Assembly (NCBI GenBank): GCA_011032825.1
Contig: JAADJZ010000027.1
Coordinates: 62,001-126,000, forward strand
Direction of reading: 5' to 3'
Source of the DNA: Massariosphaeria phaeospora
Taxonomy: Eukaryota; Ascomycota; Dothideomycetes; Pleosporales
Length of the DNA stretch: 64,000 bases
Shown here in pieces: positions 57,595 through 64,000 of this stretch (within the stretch, counting starts at the first letter, position 1; each line of letters begins with the position of its first letter). Under the pieces are notes generated by a model, which was not told where the DNA came from, made no database searches, and worked only from the letters and a program-made list of their open reading frames with translations. The position numbers and the translations under genes were made by a program.

Positions 57595-59438
57595 ACGTGT
57601 TTCATTAGTAAGTCGGCTACCTTAGTAAGTTGGCTACTAAACACCGGCGCAGCGACTGCGCGGCAACAACACGTAATGTCTCAACAACACAACGCGCAAA
57701 GTACCTATACTAAAGGCGATATATATATCGCTATCTCTAATATTCAATCTAAGCAGATTTAAAGCGAAAGACGCGCTGCTGCAGTCTACAAAGTCTTTTG
57801 ATCAACGATCTAAGACTAACGCGCTAGGAAACGCCTTTGACGCAACTGCGAGCCGAAATCAAAGCGCTTTACAAAACTAAAAGAGGAGGCGATTGTGCAG
57901 CGTATACTTAACAAATTTTTACAAAGTCTACTGCTTTCGAAGGCACACATACAAGATATAGCAGATAAACTACTAGAAGAGCGCGGATGCAACCCTACTA
58001 GCAAGTGCTAGGTTGATAGGTTTATTAAGCGTACTCTTGAGCTGCGAACGCGATAGAGCTGTTTGTACGATCGCTAGCGAGCTGCTTGCAAAGACCTAGC
58101 AGTTATCGAGCCTTAGTTTAGCCTAGTTCAATTGGTGAAGGCGAAGTACGGTATCCTTAATGAGAATACCTAGAACTTTGATAAATTAGGCTTCTTAATA
58201 GGCAAGATTACGTTTTAGCTCGTAGTAACAGGCTTAGATAAGCCTAAGAAAGCAAAGAAACTACAGCCTAGCAATTGCAAATAGACTACTTTGATACAAG
58301 CTGTTAGCGCGACGAGGAAGCGCATCCCACTCTTTATTATTTTCGCTAGCAAAGTTTTAATCTCTACCTAGTTTGAGCTAGGAATACTACGCAACTAGGT
58401 TATCTAAGTTAGTCTAAATAGCTAGACGAGCAACGATCTTAGAGTTGACTAGCTTAAACACTTTAATACGCATGCAAAGTCTGTAAGAGCGTACAGGCTA
58501 CTTATTATTAACGGCTACAAAAGCTATTGCTTGCTTGCTTTCTAGGACTACTGCAAGAAGAACAAGATTATTGCTTTTTGCATGCTATTTTACTTATCGC
58601 ACTTGCTGCAGCTTCTTAACGTTGCCTGCTTCGCGCCGCTAAAGCGCTCTTATAGCAATAGTATCTTAGCTTTAGCGCGCAACTACATCTACTACATTAG
58701 CAAAAAAACCTTTTTACTAGCTTTTAAAGCTGCCTACGAGCATACATTTACTAAAGAAAACGCTCGCGCAGAGTTTAAAAGCGCTGGATTAGTTCTATTT
58801 AACCTAGATGCAGTGTTATCGAAGCTTGATGTAAAGTTGCGCACGCTAACTTCGCTACAGCGCAACGACGCTGCATAGAAAGCGAAAACGCTGCGCAACG
58901 CAAAAGAGCTAGAAGCTTAGACTACGCTCATTCAACAGAGAATGCAAAAGCGCTTAGGTTTTTTAGCGAGCTCTCTTAACGAGCAGGTACAACAGCTAAG
59001 TAAAGGCGCGCAGCAAATAGCGCATAATATAGTGTTGCTGCAAAAAAAACAAGCGCGTATGCAAAGCGCAATTAAAGAGCTTACAAAGCGTAAGACCTGT
59101 AAAAGGCAATACGTACAGGTTAAAAAAACTTTAATAGTTAGTAAAGTATTTAACTTAATTGCTGCAAAGGAGAGTAGTAGTCGTGAGAACAGCGAGACGC
59201 TTGCGAAGAAAGTGCGCGCAGAGAAGCGCTGCGGCCGTTGCAGCGAAATTGAGCATAATTCCTGCACCTATAAAGTAGAAATAGAGGATGTAAATAGTAG
59301 TACTGCTTTTAAATAATATTATTCTATTGCGTATAGTATAGTAATTTGTTGTGGTATTGCACTACGTCGCTGCGCGTGCGCGACGCTGGGGTTTAGTAGC
59401 CAACTCACTAAAGTAGCCGACTTACTAATAAAACACGT
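57595..59438 (+). mobile_element. Element E2, nested in the Copia LTR
   Basis: 1844 bp; TA duplications at 57593-57594 and 59439-59440. Each end has two TTAGTAAGTCGGCTACC-type modules. The transposase is the same lineage as E1 at 14613, but the terminal modules differ from E1's. Confidence 0.9.
57680..59316 (+). pseudogene. DDE transposase relic of element E2
   Basis: Open pieces at 58582-58878 and 58942-59316 match the E1 protein: FLLAFKAAYEHTFTKENARA and NLDAVLSKLDVKLRT, then a coiled region and a decayed zinc knuckle (RCGRCSEIEHNSCTY, last Cys lost). The third catalytic Asp is Asn (LLQLLNVACFAPLKRSY), again a G-to-A change. Upstream parts are broken by TAG/TAA codons. Confidence 0.82.
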
Positions 59439-59621
59439 TAGTCTTTGTTCTAAACAATGTAGTAAACAATGTTATAGTTTATTTATAGATCTTAACAATG
59501 TTTATTGATTATAAACAATGTTATAACTCTATTTATAGTTATTAACAATGTATAACAAAAAATCTCTTTATCTATAATAAAAACATTGTTTATTAATAAT
59601 CTATAAGTTATACTTATAGTA

Positions 59622-61872
59622 ACGTATTAGATTTATTACCTCGGTTAGACTATTACCTCGGTTAGTTTTCCTTGGCACAACCAACTTATTTCAAAGAATA
59701 TTAAATTAATTGCTATTAAACAAGGAACCTGCGTACGTCGTGCTAGCTTTAGATTTAAAAGCTTTTTCTGTATTCTTTTAGCAAGTTTAAGCATTGTGCT
59801 TTGTATTACTATAGTTTTTACAGCGCTGTAGAGCTAGTTGTGCTCTTTTTTAACTCTTTTTACTACGCGCTTTCTTTAATAGCTAAAGTGCTGTAGACGC
59901 TTTAGCAGCTACTTGCGCTAATTTGTTACTATACTCTATTGTGCTACTTGTCTAAATCTGCTTCTATTTTTGTAATTTTCTTTTTGTTGCTTCTTTAATA
60001 GTTTTTTTAAGGCTAGACATTCGATCGCGCATTAGCTTAACTTAATAAACTATCTAGTAGAACTCTTTGACAAGCTAGTTAACTCTATTTTTTAAAATAA
60101 ATAGAAAGAAACTAAGCTTAGTAGTAATAAGCTTTAATTGCGATCTAAATTCAAGCGTATTAGTTAGAGTCTTTGACTGCCATGGCGTTTCTAGTGCAAG
60201 AAGTAGTAGTAAAGTACGTAGCTGTACTTTAAAGCAATTAAAAACTACTTGCGCGTTAATAAAAACTAGCTTTAAAGCTTTAAAAGCTTTTTTGCAGTTC
60301 TTTGTTGTAAACACTTTAAAAAACGCGTTTTTAAAGGCTAGCAAAAAGCTTTCTTTGTTAATATAAAAAACGCGCTAGCGCGCTAAGTTCTAAACGCGTT
60401 AAAAGTACTTTAGCTTTAGCAGCAAAAAGCAAACTACATCTAGTAGCTAAAAAATATAAAATAAATAAGCTAGCATGCAAAGCGTAACAATTTTGTTTTT
60501 AAAGCAATAGTTTTTAAAATTCTAAGATTAGTAGCTTTTATAGCTGTCTAGAATAAGTAGCTAATACTTCTCTATCTAACGCGCTTTTGTATGCGCGTTA
60601 AAATGCTTTAACTACTTAAAACTAAAAGCGTTGTTTGTCTAGCTGTTCTTAAAAACTAAAAGCTTTTAATTGCTAGGTATAAAGTTCTTTTTGTACTATG
60701 CTAAAATGTAAACGCGCTTTTTGTAGATAATAAAAAGCGAAATCGCGTACTTTGCAGCGCAGATGCTTTGAATAACTGTTACTTACTTTTAATTGCTTAG
60801 CTATATTAAATTAGGTTGAGTACGTTTTTAAAAGCTTGTAACAACTTTTATAAACTTAATTACGCTTATTTAAAAGCTAGATTTATTAAAGTTGTGCACG
60901 TTATTTTTGTAGATGCCGTACTTAGCTTTACGCTGGCGAATGGGTAGGGAGTACCTATCGATGGGTATAGGTTGGGTTATGGGTCGCACAGACCTTGAGT
61001 TAAGGTTGGGTTAGAGTTAACCTAGCGTGGGTAGGGGTTGGGTTAGGGTGGTCAAAGCTCTGGGTTGGGGGTTAGGTTAGGGTTACCTAAATAGTTAAGA
61101 AACTGTGATAAGTAAATGTGATAAATATACATAGAAAACTTAATATTAATATAGGTTGTAAATATTATGTAAGACCCAACCACAACCCTAAGCTTTGACT
61201 ACTCTAACCCAACCTCTACCCAAGCTGCTTAGTAACTAGCGCGGGTTAAGGCTAGGGTTGGGTTGAGGTCTGACGTAAGCTAACCCAACCCTAACCCAAC
61301 CTCTACCCATTTACCAGCCTACTTAGCTTTAGTATCTCTAACAAGTTTAAACTACGCACTAATTACTTTAAAATCTTTTTGTTGTATTCTCTGCTAGTCT
61401 TTTGCTCAATTAAAAGCTATTTTAAGCTTTTTTAAACGCGTTACAAATCTTGTAACCTATTTTTTGCCTACTAGCTCTCTACTTTGCGCAGCTACTAGTT
61501 TATTTTTTATATTTCTTACTTTAAACAGCTAAAGTGCAAATCCTCGCGAATTAAAGTTAAGAATATATTAAACAATTGTTTGCTTTTTAGTTTTAGTAAG
61601 CTTTTAGCAGCTGTTGCGTTTATATTAAAAAAATACAATTTTGTTGTATTAATTAGTTAACGTTGTATGTAGTACGTTGAATACTTTAGCAGCGCGTTAA
61701 AAGCTTTAAAATTTGTAATTATAATAAGCAGAAAGGGCAAGCTTAATTTAGCTTTTTTAGTTAAACGCTATTGTGTTTTGTTGTTGTAACATATTGCGTT
61801 AATAAAGTTGGTAGTGCTTTTGGCAAAAACTAACCAAGGTAATAGTCTAATCGAGGTAATAATCTAATACGT
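59622..61872 (-). mobile_element. Element G (I family), nested in the Copia LTR
   Basis: TA duplications at 59620-59621 and 61873-61874. Both ends have two ATTACCTCGGTTAG-type modules. About 1850 bp without the insert at 60931-61319. Minus-strand relic at 60344-60075 includes LAFKNAFFKVFTTKNCKKAF, like I1. Confidence 0.87.
60931..61319. mobile_element. Short non-autonomous element with telomere-like motifs, nested in G
   Basis: 389 bp, not AT-rich toward its ends. TIR-like ends read CGCTGGCGAATGGGTAG and, inverted, GGCTGGTAAATGGGTAG. Direct copies of TACTTAGCTTTA flank it (60919-60930 and 61320-61331); the intact host sequence near 48027 has this once (GTACTTAGCTTTAGTATTC). Both arms contain repeated GGTTGGGTTAGGG-type motifs. 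Target duplication longer than 2 bp rules out the TA families around it; a hAT-like origin is possible. Confidence 0.75.
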
Positions 61873-62149
61873 TAGTTATAAACTTAAATATAGCTTATAT
61901 ACTATATTTAGTATTCTAACACACTTCTTTAAAGTATATTTTTAAGTTTTATTTTGGTATTATATTACGTAGCTTATTAAACTATTTTAGTTATCTTAAT
62001 AGTTTAACTCTCTAATTGTAATTAGTTTAGTTTTCTAAAAACTAATTTCGTTTATTAAAGAATTAGAGAATTTATAACGAAATTATAATTTGGTTATACA
62101 TAGTATTAAGTATATTTCTAATAGTAAACTTATAAGTTTCTATTTATAT

Positions 62150-63160
62150 ATAAAATTATAATTTTTACATATCTATAACTTTACTAAGTTATATTTTCTA
62201 GCGCTAGTTTTGATTGTATATACTTAAAAACTATAGTATTTAGTCCTTTAGTTAATATATTAGCTAATTGTTTTTTAGTACTAATATAATCTAAGTCTAT
62301 AATACTTTCTTGTATTTTTTTTTTACATAATAATATTGTATATCTATATGCTTTGATTTCGAATAAAATTCAAAGTTTTTAGCTAATGCTATAGCAGGTT
62401 GATTATCTGAAAATAGATAAAACTTTTTCTTATTAATCTTATTAAATTGTAATAGATTAATTATATTAATTAGATAAATATATTCTTTAACTGCTTCTTT
62501 TAAAGCTATATATTCAGCTTCGTAGCTAGATAAAACTACACTTTTTTGTAGTTTACTAGACTAACTTATAGGTGTATTATTTATAGTAAATATATAACTT
62601 GTAGTAGACTTTCTATCTACTAAATTACTTTTCTAATCTGCATCTACATAACTTAGTAATCTAAAGTCTGTAAAAGTAGATTGTTTAGTATTTTTAAATA
62701 CTAAGCCTTGATTTTTAGTAAATACTAAGTATTTCTAAGTTCTATCTAAGGCTTTGAAATGTAATTTATTAGAGTTAGACATAAATCTTGCCAATTATTA
62801 ACTGCAAAACACATATTAGGTCTAGTTTTAGTAGCTAAGTAGATTAAACTACTTATTTGCTGTTGATAATAATTTATCTCTAAAGAACTAACTTGTTCTT
62901 TAGTTTTATCTAATTTAATTCCAGGCTTACTAGGTAAACTAACTGGATTTATCTTAGTTTTATTATATTTATCTAGTATATTGCTAACATACTTAGTTTA
63001 GCTTAGTTTAATTGCTCTATTTTGTTTATCTCTTATAATTTCTATTTTTAGAGAAAAAAAACTTCTCCTAAATCTTGTAAATCTAATTTTAACGAAATTA
63101 GATTATTCTTGAAATTTGTAATATCTTTATTAGAAAAGCTTATTATTAATATATCATCTA
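62150..63160 (-). pseudogene. Copia (Ty1-type) reverse transcriptase/RNase H relic
   Basis: Reading the minus strand from 63160 down gives, with stops, the end of the reverse transcriptase (QQQISSLIYLATKTRPNM) and the RNase H region (VDRKSTTSYIFTINNTPIS, SSYEAEYIALKEAVKEYIYL, FYLFSDNQPAIALAKN, then KQLANILTKGLN). At least two Trp codons are TAG (after YVDAD and after TPIS), the expected TGG-to-TAG product of RIP. About 230 bp of 3' non-coding sequence separate it from the LTR at 61921. The upstream part of the retrotransposon is cut off by element E3. Confidence 0.85.
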
Positions 63161-64000
63161 ACGTAGTTTACTATCGAGTTGGCAGCTTTATCGAGTTGGC
63201 AGCGCTACTTTACCAACACGCTTGCGCAGCAACAACGCGTAATATCTTAACAACGCAACGTGCAAAAGTCTTATAATAAAAGAAATATTTACCTTACTAT
63301 TTCTAATATTTAATTAAACTAAGTTCTAAGCAAAAAACGCGCTGCAGAGATCTACAACGTTTTTTAAACAACAATTTAAAACTAACGCGCTAGACAACGC
63401 GCTTAACGCAACTGCAAGCTAAACCGCAAAAGCTTAACAAAGCTAAAAAAAAAAGTAATTGTACAGCGTATACTTAACGAGAGTCTACGTAGTGTACTGC
63501 TTTCGAAGGTACACATACGAGATATAGCTAATAGACTACTAGGCAATCGCGAAGGCAACTCTACTAGCAAGAACTAAGTTAATAGGTTTATTAAGCGTAC
63601 TTTTAAGCTGCGAACGCGATGAAGCTGTTTGTACAATTGCTAGCGAGCTGCCTGCAAAGACCTAGCGCTTATACTACTCTAGTTCGAGCTTGTTCAATTA
63701 ATAAAAGCGAAGTATAGTATTCTTAATAAGAATACTTAGAACTTCGACAAGACAGGGTTTTTAATAGGCAGAATTACGTTTTAGCTTGTAGTAACAAGCT
63801 TAGATAAGCTTAAAAAAGCAAAGAAACTATAGCTTAGCAATTGCAAGTGAACTACTCTAATACAAGCCGTCAGCGCAACGAGAAAGCGCATTCTACTCTT
63901 TATTATCTTTGCTAGCAAGGTCTTAATCTCTACCTAGTTTGAGCTAGGTATACTACGCAACTAGGTTATTTAAGTTAGTTTAAATAGCTAGACGAGCAAC
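63161..64000 (+). mobile_element. Element E3, left part; runs off the window
   Basis: TA|ACGTAGTTTACTATCGAGTT at 63159-63161 with two TATCGAGTTGGCAGC modules, then CCAACACGCTTGCGCAGCAAC, which is the E1 terminus with RIP-type changes. Plus-strand transposase relic continues to the window end. Inserted in the Copia coding relic. Confidence 0.87.

Larger units (their letters stand above)
57443..61921 (-). repeat. Copia LTR interrupted by elements E2 and G
   Basis: Minus-strand LTR matching the solo LTR at 43914-44295. Its 5' boundary is TGTTAGAATAC at 61921; its 3' boundary, near 57443, is less sure. Two elements sit in it. The solo LTR gives both empty sites: TTTATAACTACTATAAG for G and AAAACTATTTATAAC for E2, each with the TA that is duplicated here. 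Confidence 0.78.

Noticed and set aside
60931..61319. A telomere or interstitial telomeric array
   Set aside because: Motifs are irregular, occur in both orientations, and are bounded by inverted ends and a target duplication, so it is a transposable element.

Overview
The window looks like a filamentous ascomycete nuclear contig. Its genes have short introns (about 40-70 bp) with GTRNGT-like donors and CTAAC/CTGAC branch points, its transcription factor family is fungal, and its repeats carry the stop-rich, CTAG-rich scars expected of repeat-induced point mutation (RIP). The sharp split between a gene-rich block (about 1-25.8 kb) and an AT-rich, gene-free repeat island (about 25.85-64 kb) recalls compartmentalised Dothideomycete/Pleosporales genomes. 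That placement is inference; nothing here names a species.

Gene block, left to right. A 5'-truncated nuclear cap-binding protein CBP80 gene (+) is followed by a NIPA-type Mg2+ transporter (+). Then comes about 7 kb without a recognisable gene, ending in a GC-rich, tandem-repeat-bearing, pyrimidine-rich leader with a clean UTR intron in front of a WOPR-domain (Gti1/Pac2/Wor1-like) transcription factor (+). Next is a moderately mutated 1.8-kb Tc1/mariner-superfamily (pogo/Fot-like) element with TA target duplications, then a small secreted SnoaL-like gene (-) that appears frameshifted. RNase III (Rnt1-like, -) and mitochondrial ribosomal protein Rsm27/MRPS33 (+, with a GC-AG intron) are divergent. 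An MFS transporter (-) and a glycinamide ribonucleotide synthetase gene (-) follow. The last encodes only the GARS half of what is normally the bifunctional fungal ADE5,7 protein, and it sits about 110 bp from the first repeat.

Repeat island. It is a nest of about 1.85-kb elements, each ending in TA|ACGT...ACGT|TA. They carry wrecked DDE transposases that, where readable, end in a CCHC zinc knuckle. Several elements sit cleanly inside others, and subtracting the inserts restores the 1.85-kb length. A related copy supplies the uninterrupted sequence for four insertions. Also present are Fot1-like elements, a 424-bp foldback MITE, a RIP-damaged Copia retrotransposon with its LTR, a solo LTR with a 5-bp duplication, and one non-AT-rich 389-bp element with telomere-like GGGTTRGG motifs.

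The most unusual pattern is in the terminal inverted repeats. Almost every element subfamily has the same plan: an ACGT cap, about 8-10 bp, then one to three direct copies of a 15-17-bp module whose sequence is subfamily-specific, often with a CGAGT core. Copy number can differ between the two ends of one element. This suggests modular, fast-evolving transposase binding sites.
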